Shown here one piece after another: positions 16,497-26,463 of a DNA stretch of 49,221 nucleotides. A model generated the notes under the pieces. That model was not told the origin of the DNA. It made no database searches and saw only the letters and a program-made list of their open reading frames with translations. Source of the stretch: an uncultured Lachnospiraceae bacterium (GTDB lineage Bacteria > Bacillota > Clostridia > Lachnospirales > Lachnospiraceae); contig CANQUA010000014.1 of the NCBI GenBank assembly GCA_947626915.1, forward strand, positions 1 to 49,221, in the 5' to 3' direction. How positions within the stretch are numbered: the first letter of the stretch is position 1; each line of letters opens with the position of its first letter. A program made the translations under genes and the position numbers.

Positions 16497-17783
16497 ATGA
16501 GTTTACAGGTAGAGAATTTGGAAAAGAACATGGCGAAGCTGACCATTGAAGTACCGGCCGAGCAGTTTGATGCGGCGGTCAAGACCGCTTTTGAGAGGAA
16601 TAAGTACCGTTTCAATGTGCCGGGATTCCGCAGAGGCAAAGCTCCGCTTGCGATGGTAGAGAAGATGTACGGCCTGGAGGTGCTTTACGAGGACGCGGCC
16701 AATATTGTGCTGGATCAGACCTATCCCGGCGCGGCGGACGAGAGCGGGCTTGAGATCGTTTCCAGTCCGAAGATCGAGGTGGTGCAGCTGGAGAAGGGCA
16801 AGAACTTCATTTATACCGCTGCCGTAGCCGTGAAACCGGAAGTAACCCTGGGCGAATATAAAGGCATTGAAGTGGAGAAAGCTTCCGCCGAGGTGACCGA
16901 GGAGGACGTGGAAGCAGAGCTTAAGAAGGTGCAGAACCAGAATTCCCGTCTGGTGACGGTGGAGGACCGGCCGGTGGCGGACGGCGACCAGACCGTGATC
17001 GATTTTGAAGGCTCTGTGGACGGCGAAGCTTTTGAAGGCGGAAAGGGCGAGGACTACAATCTGACCATCGGTTCCCATTCGTTCATCGATACCTTTGAAG
17101 AGCAGCTGATCGGCAAAAACATCGGCGACGAGTGCGAGGTCAACGTCACGTTTCCGGAGAATTATCAGGCGAAAGAGCTGGCGGGAAAGCCTGCCGTGTT
17201 TAAGGTGAAGATCAAGGAGATCAAGGTCAAGGAGCTGCCGGAGCTGGACGACGAGTTCGCGGGAGAGGTTTCCGAATTTGAGACGCTGGAGGAATACAAG
17301 GCCGATCTGAAGGCAAAGCTTTCAGAGACGAAGGGCCGCCAGGCCGCTGCGGAGAATGAGAACCGCGTGGTAGCCAGGGCGGTGGCCAACGCGTCGATCG
17401 ATATTCCGGAGCCGATGCTGGAGAGCGAGACCCGCGCCATGGTGAACGATTACGCCAGGAGGCTGCAGAGCCAGGGCCTGTCTTTCGATCAGTACCTGCA
17501 GTACATGGGCACGACGGCCGAGGATTTCCAGAAGCAGCTGAATCCTCAGGCGGAGCAGAGGATCCGCACCAGACTGGTCCTTGAGGCGATCGTAAAGGCG
17601 GAGAACATCCGGATCGAGGATGAGGCCGTGGAGAAAGAGATAGCCGCCATGGCTGCCAATTACAAGATGGAGCCGGACAAAGTGAAGGAGCAGCTGGGAG
17701 AGAAGGGCTTCGAGCAGGTCAGGGAGGACCTGGCGGTGCAGGAAGCTGTCGATTTCATTGTGGCGGAAGCAAAGCTGGTCTGA
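16497..17783 (+). CDS. tig: Trigger factor
   Basis: 428 residues, full length. N-terminal ribosome-binding domain with the signature FNVPGFRRGKAP, a central FKBP-like prolyl isomerase domain (about 150-245: VADGDQTVIDFEG, GSHSFIDTFEEQLIG, VTFPENYQ) and the helical C-terminal chaperone arms. ATG with AAGGAGG 11 bases upstream. It catches nascent chains at the ribosome exit tunnel. First gene of the tig-clpP-clpX-lon-ysxC block common in Firmicutes. Confidence 0.97.
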   Translation: MSLQVENLEKNMAKLTIEVPAEQFDAAVKTAFERNKYRFNVPGFRRGKAPLAMVEKMYGLEVLYEDAANIVLDQTYPGAADESGLEIVSSPKIEVVQLEKGKNFIYTAAVAVKPEVTLGEYKGIEVEKASAEVTEEDVEAELKKVQNQNSRLVTVEDRPVADGDQTVIDFEGSVDGEAFEGGKGEDYNLTIGSHSFIDTFEEQLIGKNIGDECEVNVTFPENYQAKELAGKPAVFKVKIKEIKVKELPELDDEFAGEVSEFETLEEYKADLKAKLSETKGRQAAAENENRVVARAVANASIDIPEPMLESETRAMVNDYARRLQSQGLSFDQYLQYMGTTAEDFQKQLNPQAEQRIRTRLVLEAIVKAENIRIEDEAVEKEIAAMAANYKMEPDKVKEQLGEKGFEQVREDLAVQEAVDFIVAEAKLV

Positions 17784-17845
17784 GCTGCGAACCGGCGCGG
17801 ACAGAACCTGCATGATACATTTGACGATAACGGAGGATTTAAACC

Positions 17846-18427
17846 ATGAGTTTGGTTCCATATGTAGTAAAGGCCACCAGCCGCGGGGAGCGTTCCTACG
17901 ATATCTATTCCCGGCTGCTGGAGGACCGCATTATTTTCCTCGGCGAGGAAGTCAATGAAGTGACGGCCAGCCTGGTGGTGGCCCAGCTTCTGTTTCTGGA
18001 GTCCGAGGATCCGACGAAAGATATCAATCTGTATATCAACAGTCCCGGCGGCGTGGTCACGGCCGGGATGGCGATCTACGATACGATGAATTACATCAAG
18101 TGCGACGTCTCAACCGTGTGTATCGGCATGGCGGCCAGCATGGGGGCGTTCCTTCTGGCCGGCGGCGCGAAAGGCAAGCGCTATGCCCTGCCCAACGCCG
18201 AGATCATGATTCATCAGCCGTCCGGCGGGGCCCAGGGACAGGCCACGGATATCCGCATCGTAGCGGATCAGATCCTGAAGACCAAAAAGAAGATGAACGA
18301 GCTTCTGGCGGCCAATACGGGCCAGCCGCTGGAGGTCATTGAGAGAGATACGGAAAGGGACAATTATATGTCGGCCGAGGAGGCGAAGGCCTACGGCCTC
18401 ATCGACGCCGTGATCGCCCGGCACTGA
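17846..18427 (+). CDS. clpP: ATP-dependent Clp protease proteolytic subunit
   Basis: 193 residues. Catalytic Ser lies in [11 protein letters not shown], catalytic His in [10 protein letters not shown], and the Asp in [12 protein letters not shown]. The N-terminal [18 protein letters not shown] and the INSPGG oxyanion motif are typical. GGAGG lies about 9 bases before the ATG at 17846; the gap to tig is 62 bp. It forms the double-heptamer barrel that works with the ClpX unfoldase encoded next. Confidence 0.97.
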   Translation: MSLVPYVVKATSRGERSYDIYSRLLEDRIIFLGEEVNEVTASLVVAQLLFLESEDPTKDINLYINSPGGVVTAGMAIYDTMNYIKCDVSTVCIGMAASMGAFLLAGGAKGKRYALPNAEIMIHQPSGGAQGQATDIRIVADQILKTKKKMNELLAANTGQPLEVIERDTERDNYMSAEEAKAYGLIDAVIARH

Positions 18428-18466
18428 GGACGGAGCGGCGAAAAGGAGTAAGCAGGAAAGCGAGGT

Positions 18467-19774
18467 ATGAGGATGCCGGGCAGAATGGAAGATAAGATCC
18501 GGTGCTCTTTCTGCGGCAAGACGCAGGACCAGGTGCGCAAGCTGATCGCAGGGACAAACAACGTCTTTATCTGCGACGAATGTATCGACCTGTGCGCCGA
18601 GATCCTGGAGGAGGAGATGGAGGACACAGACCGTCCGAGCGCGGATCTGGGTGACATCAACCTCTTAAAGCCGAAGGAGATCAAAGCATTTTTGGATGAG
18701 TATGTCATCGGGCAGGACGATGCCAAAAAAGTCCTGTCGGTGGCGGTCTACAATCATTACAAGAGAGTCACTTCCAGAAAAAATATGGAGGTGAATATAC
18801 AGAAAAGCAATATTCTGATGCTGGGTCCCACCGGCTGCGGAAAGACTTATCTGGCCCAGACTCTGGCGAAGATACTGAACGTGCCCTTTGCCATCGCGGA
18901 CGCTACGGCCCTGACGGAGGCCGGTTACGTGGGCGAGGACGTGGAGAATATTCTGCTGAAACTGATCCAGGCGGCGGATTACGATATTCACAGAGCCGAA
19001 TACGGGATCGTGTATGTGGACGAGATCGACAAGATCGGCAAGAAGTCGGAGAATGTCTCGATCACCCGGGACGTGTCCGGCGAGGGCGTGCAGCAGGCGC
19101 TTTTGAAGATCCTGGAGGGGACCGTGGCCAATGTGCCTCCCCAGGGCGGCCGCAAGCATCCCCATCAGGAGGTGCTGCAGATCGATACGACCAATATCCT
19201 GTTTATCTGCGGCGGCGCGTTTGATGGCCTGGAAAAGATCATCGAGAACCGCTTGAATACCAGTTCCATCGGGTTTAATTCGGAGATCGTGGACCGCCAT
19301 GATTCCGACATCGACAAGCTCTTGAAACAAGTCCAGGCCCAGGATCTGATCAAGTTCGGCCTGATTCCGGAGTTTATCGGCCGTATGCCGATCACGGTAG
19401 CGCTGGAGCTTCTGACCGAGGACGCGCTTCTGCGGATCCTGAAGGAGCCGAAAGACGCCCTGGTGAAGCAGTACCAGAAGCTGTTTGAGCTGGACGACGT
19501 GAAGCTGGAATTTAAGGACGACGCCCTGCGCGAGGTGGCCAGACTGGCCATGGAGCACAAGACCGGCGCCAGGGGCCTGCGGTCGATCCTGGAATCCGCG
19601 ATGATGGATCTGATGTACGAGATCCCGTCAGACAACACGGTGGGCATCTGCACGATCACGAAAGAGATGATCGACGGCAGCGGCCGGCCGGAAATCGTGC
19701 GCAGGGACACGGAAGTGCCGAAGATGTCCTTTACCAGACGGCTGAGAAAGGACCGGCCGGGAGAGATCGCCTGA
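18467..19774 (+). CDS. clpX: ATP-dependent Clp protease ATP-binding subunit ClpX
   Basis: 435 residues. N-terminal zinc-binding domain [11 protein letters not shown] / CDECIDLC, Walker [16 protein letters not shown], Walker B YVDEIDKI, the [19 protein letters not shown] core, the IGF-type loop that docks ClpP ([10 protein letters not shown]) and sensor 2 [10 protein letters not shown]. Three in-frame ATGs (18467, 18473, 18485) are possible; the first is best placed after a GAGG site. A large hairpin overlaps its stop codon. Confidence 0.97.
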   Translation: MRMPGRMEDKIRCSFCGKTQDQVRKLIAGTNNVFICDECIDLCAEILEEEMEDTDRPSADLGDINLLKPKEIKAFLDEYVIGQDDAKKVLSVAVYNHYKRVTSRKNMEVNIQKSNILMLGPTGCGKTYLAQTLAKILNVPFAIADATALTEAGYVGEDVENILLKLIQAADYDIHRAEYGIVYVDEIDKIGKKSENVSITRDVSGEGVQQALLKILEGTVANVPPQGGRKHPHQEVLQIDTTNILFICGGAFDGLEKIIENRLNTSSIGFNSEIVDRHDSDIDKLLKQVQAQDLIKFGLIPEFIGRMPITVALELLTEDALLRILKEPKDALVKQYQKLFELDDVKLEFKDDALREVARLAMEHKTGARGLRSILESAMMDLMYEIPSDNTVGICTITKEMIDGSGRPEIVRRDTEVPKMSFTRRLRKDRPGEIA

Positions 19775-19813
19775 CGGGAGACGGTCCGGAAGTTCCGGAC
19801 GGAAGCGTCAGGC
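19769..19813 (+). terminator. Compound hairpin over the clpX stop codon
   Basis: Outer stem GCCTGACG (19769-19776) with CGTCAGGC (19806-19813) encloses an inner near-perfect palindrome GTCCGGAA-G-TTCCGGAC (19784-19800). The clpX TGA (19772-19774) is within the left arm. No T run follows, so it may protect the 3' end or reduce read-through into lon rather than act as a classical terminator. Confidence 0.4.
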
Positions 19814-19962
19814 CCGCCGCGGAGACGTTTATGCGGATGCGGGCGGCCGGCGATGCAAATAAAATGCAGATGGGTGGGGGCGGTTTTGCCTCTGCCCTTT
19901 TGTTGATAGAACGAAGCCGCGGATGCGGACGAAGACGACATTCTACAGAATGAAGGATAAAC

Positions 19963-22341
19963 ATGGAAAATACGATTATGGAAATGCCCGTTATCGCGCT
20001 GCGGGGTCTGACCGTCCTGCCGACGATGATGGTTCATTTTGATATCAGCCGCAAGAAATCCGTTGCGGCTGTGGAAAAGGCTATGGTGAGCGATCAGAAG
20101 GTTTTTCTGGTCACGCAGAAATCGCCGGATGTGATGGAACCGTCCCAGTCGGATCTGTTCCACATAGGAACCATCTCCGTCGTGAAGCAGATGGTGAAAA
20201 TGCCCGGCAATGTGGTCCGGGTCATGGTTGAGGGCCGTCAGATGGCGGAGCTTTTGTATCTGGATGAGTCGGATTTCCTGCTGCGGGGAGAAGTGGCCTG
20301 CCTGCCCTTTGTAAAAGGGGCGGAGGCGGATTTCGCGTCCAGGGAAGCCATGGCCAGGATCCTGAAGGAGAAGCTGCAGGAATACGGCGCCGAAAATCCG
20401 AAATTTGGCCGGGAGATCATTCCCAATCTGCTGCTTCTGCAGGACCTGGATGAGCTGATGCTGCAGATTGCGGTGCAGATGCCCTGGGATTATTCAGTGA
20501 GACAGGAATACCTGGAAGCCATTTTCCCCGCCAGCCGGTATGAAATACTGGTCGGTCATCTGATGACGGAGGTGGAAGTGATCCGCATCAAGCAGGAGTT
20601 CCAGGAGAAGGTGAAGGAGGCCATCGGCAGGAACCAGAAGGAATATGTGCTGCGGGAACAGATGCGCGTGATCCGGGAGGAGCTGGGAGAGAGCAGCCCC
20701 TCGACGGAAGCGGATCAATACAGGAAGAAGCTGGAGGAGCTGAAGGCCGATAAGGAGACGAAGGAGAAGCTGGGTCAGGAGATCGACCGGTTCCAGACCA
20801 TGCCCGCCGCCAGCCAGGAGGCCAATGTGCTGCGCATGTATATTGACACGCTGCTTTCGCTGCCGTGGAAGAAGACCTCAAAGGATAACAACGATATCGT
20901 CCATGCGGAAGAGATCCTGAATGAAGATCATTACGGCCTGGAAAAGGTGAAGGAACGGGTGCTGGAATATCTGGCCGTCCGGGTCCTGACCAAAAAGGGC
21001 AACGGCCCCATTCTCTGTCTCGTGGGCCCGCCCGGCACAGGCAAGACCTCGATCGCCCGTTCCGTCGCCAGGGCCCTGAATAAAAAATACGTCCGCATCA
21101 GCCTGGGCGGCGTCCGGGATGAGGCGGAGATCCGCGGCCACCGGAAGACTTATGTGGGGGCCATGCCGGGACGGATCGTCGAAGGACTGCGGCAGGCCGG
21201 GGTCAGCAATCCCCTGCTGCTTTTGGACGAGATCGACAAGGCGGGAAGCGATTACAAGGGAGACACGGCCTCGGCGCTTCTGGAGGTGCTGGACGGGGAG
21301 CAGAATGTCCGCTTCGTCGACCATTATGTGGAGCTGCCCATCGATCTGTCCCAGGTGCTGTTTATCGCCACGGCCAACACGACCCAGACGATCCCGCGGG
21401 CGCTTCTGGACCGGATGGAAGTGATCGAGGTCAGCAGCTATACGGAAAATGAAAAATTCCATATCGCCAGGGATTATCTGGTGAATAAGCAGCTGGAACG
21501 GAACGGCCTGACGGACGGGCAGCTTTCCGTCAGCGACGGGGCGTTAAAGAAGATCATTCACAATTATACCCGCGAGGCCGGAGTCAGGAACCTGGAGCGC
21601 CGGATCGGGGATATCTGCCGGAAAGCGGCCAGGGAATATCTGGAGAGCCGGCGGAAAAACAGCGGGAACGGCCGGGCAAAGAAAGAGGACCGGCTCATGG
21701 TCCGCGTCACCGAGTCCAATCTGGAAAAATATCTCGGCAAGGAGAAGGTTTCGTTTGAGGACGCCAATGAGGAGGACCAGATCGGCATTGTCCGCGGCCT
21801 GGCCTGGACCAGCGTCGGCGGGGATACGCTGCAGATCGAGGTCAATGTGATGCCGGGCAAAGGGGAACTGAAGCTGACGGGCCAGATGGGCGACGTGATG
21901 AAGGAATCGGCCCAGATCGCCATGACCTATGTGCGGTCCGTTTGTCCCCGGTACGGCGTGGAAGACGATTATTTTGAGAAGCATAACCTGCATATTCATA
22001 TCCCGGAGGGAGCGGTGCCCAAGGACGGCCCTTCCGCGGGCATCACGATGGCGACGGCCATGCTTTCCGCCGTTACGGAGCGGCCCGTGGACTGCAAGCT
22101 GGCGATGACCGGGGAGATCACGCTGCGGGGCCGGGTACTTCCCATCGGCGGCCTGAAAGAGAAGATCCTGGCGGCGAAGATGGCCCATATCCGGAGGGTG
22201 CTGGTTCCCGACAAGAACCGGCCCGACATCGCGGAACTTTCGAAGGAGATCACGAAGGGCCTGGAGATTCTGTATGTGAAGGATATGGAAGAGGTGCTTT
22301 CGGAGGCGCTGCGGGAAAAGGTGGTCCGGAGCGCGGGATAA
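19963..22341 (+). CDS. lon: ATP-dependent Lon protease
   Basis: 792 residues. N-terminal LAN domain ([17 protein letters not shown]), a coiled coil, the AAA+ module with Walker [14 protein letters not shown] and Walker [10 protein letters not shown], and a C-terminal protease domain with the Ser-Lys dyad ([13 protein letters not shown], and Lys in [11 protein letters not shown]). Degrades misfolded and regulatory proteins. ATG at 19963 follows GAAGGATAAAC. It lies 188 bp after clpX; no clear promoter was found in that gap, so co-transcription is possible. Confidence 0.97.
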   Translation: MENTIMEMPVIALRGLTVLPTMMVHFDISRKKSVAAVEKAMVSDQKVFLVTQKSPDVMEPSQSDLFHIGTISVVKQMVKMPGNVVRVMVEGRQMAELLYLDESDFLLRGEVACLPFVKGAEADFASREAMARILKEKLQEYGAENPKFGREIIPNLLLLQDLDELMLQIAVQMPWDYSVRQEYLEAIFPASRYEILVGHLMTEVEVIRIKQEFQEKVKEAIGRNQKEYVLREQMRVIREELGESSPSTEADQYRKKLEELKADKETKEKLGQEIDRFQTMPAASQEANVLRMYIDTLLSLPWKKTSKDNNDIVHAEEILNEDHYGLEKVKERVLEYLAVRVLTKKGNGPILCLVGPPGTGKTSIARSVARALNKKYVRISLGGVRDEAEIRGHRKTYVGAMPGRIVEGLRQAGVSNPLLLLDEIDKAGSDYKGDTASALLEVLDGEQNVRFVDHYVELPIDLSQVLFIATANTTQTIPRALLDRMEVIEVSSYTENEKFHIARDYLVNKQLERNGLTDGQLSVSDGALKKIIHNYTREAGVRNLERRIGDICRKAAREYLESRRKNSGNGRAKKEDRLMVRVTESNLEKYLGKEKVSFEDANEEDQIGIVRGLAWTSVGGDTLQIEVNVMPGKGELKLTGQMGDVMKESAQIAMTYVRSVCPRYGVEDDYFEKHNLHIHIPEGAVPKDGPSAGITMATAMLSAVTERPVDCKLAMTGEITLRGRVLPIGGLKEKILAAKMAHIRRVLVPDKNRPDIAELSKEITKGLEILYVKDMEEVLSEALREKVVRSAG

Positions 22342-22664
22342 GAACAGGGGCTGCATCAAGACATAGCGGCAGGCATGATTAGGAGAAGCCGGCCCGGCTG
22401 GAGCTTTCCATTTTGTTTTGGAGCCATAGCCGGCGGCGCCCGGAATGACCGGCGCTTTTGCGTGGCATACGGAAGCAGCACGTTCTGTTCCGGAGCCGGG
22501 GACCGGACGGACAAACGGCCGGGTCAGAGTAGTCTGCGCCGCCTTGCTCCGGCAGCCAGTCGGGAATCGGACAGGATGCGCCGGGAGTTCACGGAAAGAA
22601 GCGCGGCCGTTCAGATGAGATCTTGAGACGGCAGAAAGTTAAGACAGCGGAAAGGAACCATTTT
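22342..22664. other. Gene-free stretch between lon and ysxC
   Basis: 323 bp. An 83-codon open frame crosses it but its Arg/Gly/Ser-rich product resembles no family I know. I see no confident promoter, terminator or RNA. Confidence 0.4.
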
Positions 22665-23252
22665 ATGACTATGATAATCAAAAAAGCGGAGCTGGAGACG
22701 GTATGCGGCGTCACCAGCCGTCTGCCGGTTCACGCTCAGCCGGAGTTCGCGTTCGCGGGGAAATCCAATGTAGGCAAGTCTTCCCTGATCAACGCGCTGA
22801 TGAACCGGAAGTCTCTGGCCCGGACCTCTTCCCAGCCCGGCAAGACCCAGACCATTAATTTTTACCATGTAAACGATGAATTTTACTATGTGGATCTGCC
22901 GGGGTACGGCTATACCAGGATCGCGGCGGCGGTCAAGGAGACCTGGGGGAAGATGATCGAAGAGTATCTGCATACGTCGGAGAGTCTGCGCTGCGTGTTC
23001 CTGCTGGTGGATATCCGCCACGAACCGTCTGCCAACGACAGGACCATGTTCGACTGGATCGTTTACAATGGGTTCCGCCCGGCCGTCATCGCCACCAAGC
23101 TGGACAAAATCAACCGCAGCCAGCTTTCCGGGCAGCTGCAGACGATCCGCCGGGGACTGGGGATGGAGCCCGGGGATGTATTGATCCCGTTTTCCGCCAT
23201 GACGAAGCAGGGACGGGAGGAGATCTGGGAGTACGTATCTCAGCTTAAGTAA
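22665..23252 (+). CDS. ysxC: Ribosome biogenesis GTP-binding protein YsxC/YihA (EngB)
   Basis: 195 residues. G1 AGKSNVGKSSLINAL, G2 region TSSQPGKTQTINF, G3 DLPGYGY and G4 TKLDKI are all intact. Start MTMIIKKAEL at 22665 after AAAGGA. It is needed for late 50S subunit assembly. The stop codon lies 13 bp inside the convergent sigG frame. Confidence 0.95.
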   Translation: MTMIIKKAELETVCGVTSRLPVHAQPEFAFAGKSNVGKSSLINALMNRKSLARTSSQPGKTQTINFYHVNDEFYYVDLPGYGYTRIAAAVKETWGKMIEEYLHTSESLRCVFLLVDIRHEPSANDRTMFDWIVYNGFRPAVIATKLDKINRSQLSGQLQTIRRGLGMEPGDVLIPFSAMTKQGREEIWEYVSQLK

Positions 23253-24016
23253 CTGCGCATGGCCCTTAAAGCGTTTTTTTCCAGGCGGCTGACCTGGGCC
23301 TGGCTGATATGGATCTCTTCGGCCACCTCGGTCTGGGTCTTCCCCTCGAAGAATCGCATGTCGATGATGTGCCGTTCCCGTTCCGGCAGCCGTTTCATGG
23401 CTTCGCTCAGAGAGATATCCTCCACCCAGTTTTCTTCCAGGTTCTTTTTGTCGCTGATCTGATCCATGACATACAGCGGATCGCCGCCCTCGGTGTAGAC
23501 CGGCTCGTAGAGGCTTACGGGCGTCTGGATTGCGTCCAGGGCGTAGGTGATCTCTTCTTTGCTGACGCCGATCTCGTCGGCGATTTCCATGATCGTCGGC
23601 TCTTTGGCGTTTTTTCTCGTCAGGCCTTCGCGGGCGTAAATGGCTTTGTAGGCGGTGTCCCGCAGGGAACGGCTGACGCGGATCGAATTGTTGTCCCGCA
23701 GATAGCGGCGCACCTCGCCCAGGATCATGGGCACCGCATAGGTAGAGAATTTAACATTCTGGGAGATGTCGAAATTGTCGATGGCTTTGATCAGGCCGAT
23801 GCAGCCGATCTGGAAGAGGTCGTCCACATTTTCTGCGTTGCCGGAAAACCGCTGGATGACGCTTAGGACCAGACGCAGGTTCCCCTTGATATACTGCTCG
23901 CGGGCCTCCGTGTCGCCATCTTTGATCTTTTTAAATAATTCTTCCTTCTCTTCATTGCTCAGTAACGGAAGTTTCGCCGTATTTACGCCGCAGATTTCCA
24001 CCTTGTAGATTGACAT
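23240..24016 (-). CDS. sigG: Sporulation sigma factor G
   Basis: 258 residues. The N-terminal KVEICGVNTAKLPLL is the sigma-G hallmark, the region contacted by anti-sigma factors. Region 2 has NLRLVLSVIQRF, FQIGCIGLIKAID and FSTYAVPMILGEVRR; region 4 has RLPERERHIIDMRFFEGKTQTEVAEEI with its helix-turn-helix. The ATG at 24016 is preferred over 24022 because GGAGG lies about 8 bases before it but only 2 before the other. It directs late forespore gene expression. It usually follows spoIIGA-sigE; here it stands alone, tail to tail with ysxC. Confidence 0.93.
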   Translation of the reverse strand: MSIYKVEICGVNTAKLPLLSNEEKEELFKKIKDGDTEAREQYIKGNLRLVLSVIQRFSGNAENVDDLFQIGCIGLIKAIDNFDISQNVKFSTYAVPMILGEVRRYLRDNNSIRVSRSLRDTAYKAIYAREGLTRKNAKEPTIMEIADEIGVSKEEITYALDAIQTPVSLYEPVYTEGGDPLYVMDQISDKKNLEENWVEDISLSEAMKRLPERERHIIDMRFFEGKTQTEVAEEIHISQAQVSRLEKNALRAMRSYLS

Positions 24017-24173
24017 GTCCATTACCTCCACACCCTCTGGTTTATCATGCCTGTTCCGGACAGAATCTCCCGCGCCGGAAAGCATTTCATAATGGAATGA
24101 TGGACCTTTTGGAGGGGATTTATACGATGGGGCCTTTGAGAAAAATTTCCTGAAAGAAAACGGGAAAGCGGCC

Positions 24174-24179
24174 TTGACA
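24174..24179 (+). promoter_or_regulatory. Consensus -35 element before the XRE gene
   Basis: TTGACA at 24174-24179. A TATAAT follows after only 13 bp and an ATTATT after 17 bp, so the exact -10 is uncertain. The gene starts 55 bp downstream. Confidence 0.5.
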
Positions 24180-24234
24180 GGGCGTTAATCCATATAATTA
24201 TTACAAGCGATACAGAAAAGGACAGGGTGCTCTT

Positions 24235-24570
24235 ATGATTGATAAACGTATAGGCAAGCGTGTAAAAGAATGCCGGGAACGACTGGGTTTGACGCAGGAA
24301 CAATTTGCGGAGAAAACAGGTTTGACAACCAATTACATCTCTACAGTGGAACGGGGTGCTTCTTTTCCGCGCTGTGAAAAACTCATTACCGTTTTAAATG
24401 CCCTGCAGGTGCCGGCCGACGCGATTTTCTGCGATGTGCTCATCGGCGGCAGTGAGTATAAGGCGTCCCGGCTTTCGTCGGAATTATCTTCGCTGGAGCC
24501 TGAAGCGCAGGCCCGAATCCTGCAGATGGTGGAGCGGATGATCAGGCAGGAGAGGGAAAGAAGGAACTGA
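24235..24570 (+). CDS. XRE-family helix-turn-helix regulator
   Basis: 111 residues. The N-terminal half is a Cro/CI-type HTH (RVKECRERLGLTQEQFAEKT, then TTNYISTVERGASFPRCEKL). The C-terminal half is helical with a Glu/Arg-rich end (ILQMVERMIRQERERRN) that may dimerise. The ribosome binding site is weak. It opens a more AT-rich patch next to an Rpn-type gene; the target is unknown, and small lone regulators like this are common in Clostridia genomes. Confidence 0.85.
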   Translation: MIDKRIGKRVKECRERLGLTQEQFAEKTGLTTNYISTVERGASFPRCEKLITVLNALQVPADAIFCDVLIGGSEYKASRLSSELSSLEPEAQARILQMVERMIRQERERRN

Positions 24571-24624
24571 GCAGGTAACAACGACTACCGGTATTTATGA
24601 CGGGGATATCATGATGAGAGATGT

Positions 24625-24762
24625 ATGGGAGCTAATAGAATTGCAACATTGAGTGAATTGAGAAATCTGACGGAATTGAATTTATCGTAGGTAGGAACCA
24701 TTATCTGCATCATCATTGGATACAGAAAAAAGAAAAGGCTCAAAGAGCATCTAAAAGAGTAG
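24625..24762 (+). pseudogene. Possible decayed leucine-rich-repeat surface protein fragment
   Basis: In one frame the stretch reads MGANRIATLSELRNLTELNLS, which is one LRR-like unit, then a stop (24688-24690), then in the same frame VGTIICIIIGYRKKKR, a short hydrophobic segment with a basic tail, and a second stop at 24760. The region 24571-24865 is clearly richer in A/T than its surroundings. This may be the remnant of an LRR membrane protein, but it is short and could be chance. Confidence 0.25.
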
Positions 24763-24865
24763 TACTGAGACCGGAATATAGAAATACATGGTCCGGCTGA
24801 TATAGAGAACAGGAGCATATCCAAACCGCTAAACCGCGAAACTTAAACTCAAACGAAACAGCCGC

Positions 24866-24894
24866 TTGCTTTCCGGACACGCTTGCTTTATAAT
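24866..24894 (+). promoter_or_regulatory. Promoter of the Rpn-type gene
   Basis: -35 TTGCTT (24866-24871), 17-bp spacer and -10 TATAAT (24889-24894). The sequence GCTTGCTTT occurs twice, once across the -35 and once 17 bp later next to the -10. Confidence 0.7.
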
Positions 24895-24977
24895 AATTTC
24901 AAGCCACATTCGGCAGTTTTCCGGTAGGTCTCGACTTCTCGCTTTGTGTGCGCCTGCGATCAGGAGGAATGTAGGAA

Positions 24978-26381
24978 GTGAAAAAGACGTTAGAGAAAGA
25001 CGATTCCTACAGAAGAGAAGCTCCAGAGGAGAAAGTTACAAAAGAGAAAATTGCAGAAGGCAACGAAAGTGCAGCTGAAAATACGGCAGATAAAAACAGC
25101 GCAGGGAAAAGTACGGCACATAAAAACGGCGCAGGCGAAAGGGCGGCTGATGCAGACGGCACAGAGGACAAGGCAGCCGGCCCAGCCGATGCAGGCGAAA
25201 GCGGCGGCCCTTATTCCCCGGCCGCACACGTCCGGGACGCCAACAGCCGCACCATCTTCCGCAGCCGCAGGCTCACCTGCCAGTTTTTGCGGGATTACAC
25301 CGATCTCTCCATCTTCTCCGACCTGCAGCCGGAGGATATCGAGGACGTGACGGACCATTACCGCGCGTTTCTGGGCGTTGAGTTCGAGGCGGATACCGTC
25401 AAAAAGGTGAAGATTCGGGTGCCGGACGGCGAGCGGGAGGTCTTCGTGCTCCCCTTGATCGAACATAAGTCCAGCGTGGACTACGATGTCGCCATGCAGC
25501 TGCTCCGGTATATGGACGTGATCTGGTACGATTACAAGAAACAGCAGGACGGCATTCGGAAGGGCAGCAGCGGCCGCAAAAGCTTCCGTTATCCTCCGAT
25601 CATCCCGATCGTGTATTATGAGGGACGGGCGGAATGGACGGCGGACATGCGGCTGTCGGACCGGATCGATCCAAGCGGCGGGCTCAAAGAGTACATACCG
25701 GACTTCACCTACAAAGTGGTGCGGGTACACGGCTACGGGAACGAGGAGCTGAAAAAGAAACACAACGAGATGTCCCTGGTGATGATGATCAACCGGATCC
25801 AGAGTCCGGAGGATTACACGGAGTTCCTGAGCTCGTCGCGGGAGTATGTGGATGAGATCTACGAGGGGACGCCGGAAGAGATTCGTGGTGTTTACCGTGA
25901 GATTCTGTGGTCGCTGTTTCAGAAGATGCATGTGCCGGTGGAAGAAGCCAGGGAGAAGCTGGCGGAAGTGGAGGAAAGCGGTATGGGATATCTGTTTGAG
26001 AATGCAAATTTTGACAGCATGAACATCCAGGCAGAACGTCGGAACACGGCAGAAGCGAGGGCGCTGCTGGCGGAGGCGCGGCAAGAGCTGGCGGCCGCGG
26101 AGCAGGAAGCGGAAACCGTACGGCAAGAGCTGGCGGCCGCGGAGCAGGAAGCGGAAACCGTACGGCAAAAACTGGAGGCCGAAAAACGCATACGGGAAGA
26201 AACCGGCCAGGCGCTGAAGGAAACGTCGGGCAAGCTTTCCCATATTTGGGAGCAGCTGGTCGCCGTCTGCCGGAGTGAGAAGCTGTCCCGGGAGGAAACG
26301 ATCAAATGTCTGCAGGAGCGGTACGGCCTGGACGCCGGAGACGCCGTTTCTGCAGCGGAACAATTTTGGACGGATAAATAA
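24978..26381 (+). CDS. Rpn-family recombination-promoting nuclease / transposase-like protein
   Basis: 467 residues. GTG start with AGGAGG 10 bases upstream. Residues 1-85 are low-complexity and charged (repeats of the type ADKNSAG, AHKNGAG). The core resembles the PD-(D/E)XK Rpn/Transposase_31 family: FEADTVKKVKIRV followed by LPLIEHKSSVDYDVAMQLLRYM, with the E-x-K motif, and PPIIPIVYYEG. The C-terminus is a coiled coil holding two exact copies of a 14-residue unit, ELAAAEQEAETVRQ. Rpn proteins are DNA endonucleases linked to recombination and perhaps defence; many are degenerate. It has its own promoter and terminator. Confidence 0.8.
   Translation: MKKTLEKDDSYRREAPEEKVTKEKIAEGNESAAENTADKNSAGKSTAHKNGAGERAADADGTEDKAAGPADAGESGGPYSPAAHVRDANSRTIFRSRRLTCQFLRDYTDLSIFSDLQPEDIEDVTDHYRAFLGVEFEADTVKKVKIRVPDGEREVFVLPLIEHKSSVDYDVAMQLLRYMDVIWYDYKKQQDGIRKGSSGRKSFRYPPIIPIVYYEGRAEWTADMRLSDRIDPSGGLKEYIPDFTYKVVRVHGYGNEELKKKHNEMSLVMMINRIQSPEDYTEFLSSSREYVDEIYEGTPEEIRGVYREILWSLFQKMHVPVEEAREKLAEVEESGMGYLFENANFDSMNIQAERRNTAEARALLAEARQELAAAEQEAETVRQELAAAEQEAETVRQKLEAEKRIREETGQALKETSGKLSHIWEQLVAVCRSEKLSREETIKCLQERYGLDAGDAVSAAEQFWTDK
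26079..26162 (+). repeat. Exact tandem 42-bp duplication in the Rpn-type gene
   Basis: Two identical 42-bp copies, 26079-26120 and 26121-26162, beginning CGGCAAGAGCTGGCGG. They add one 14-residue coiled-coil unit and keep the frame. Exact identity suggests a recent slippage or recombination event. Confidence 0.95.
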
Positions 26382-26463
26382 CGGCGCATAATTGGGAAAG
26401 AGAAGCGAAAGACGGACAGTTCCGGAGCTGTTCATGCGGCGGATACAGAGCGGAAAACGCGCA

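Noticed and set aside
22375-22626. 83-codon frame between lon and ysxC
   Set aside because: No plausible ribosome binding site or known domain; Arg/Gly/Ser-rich like random GC-rich sequence.
24016-24120. Sigma-F/G-type promoter before sigG
   Set aside because: A CATGATA resembling the -10 is present, but I found no matching -35 at the right distance.
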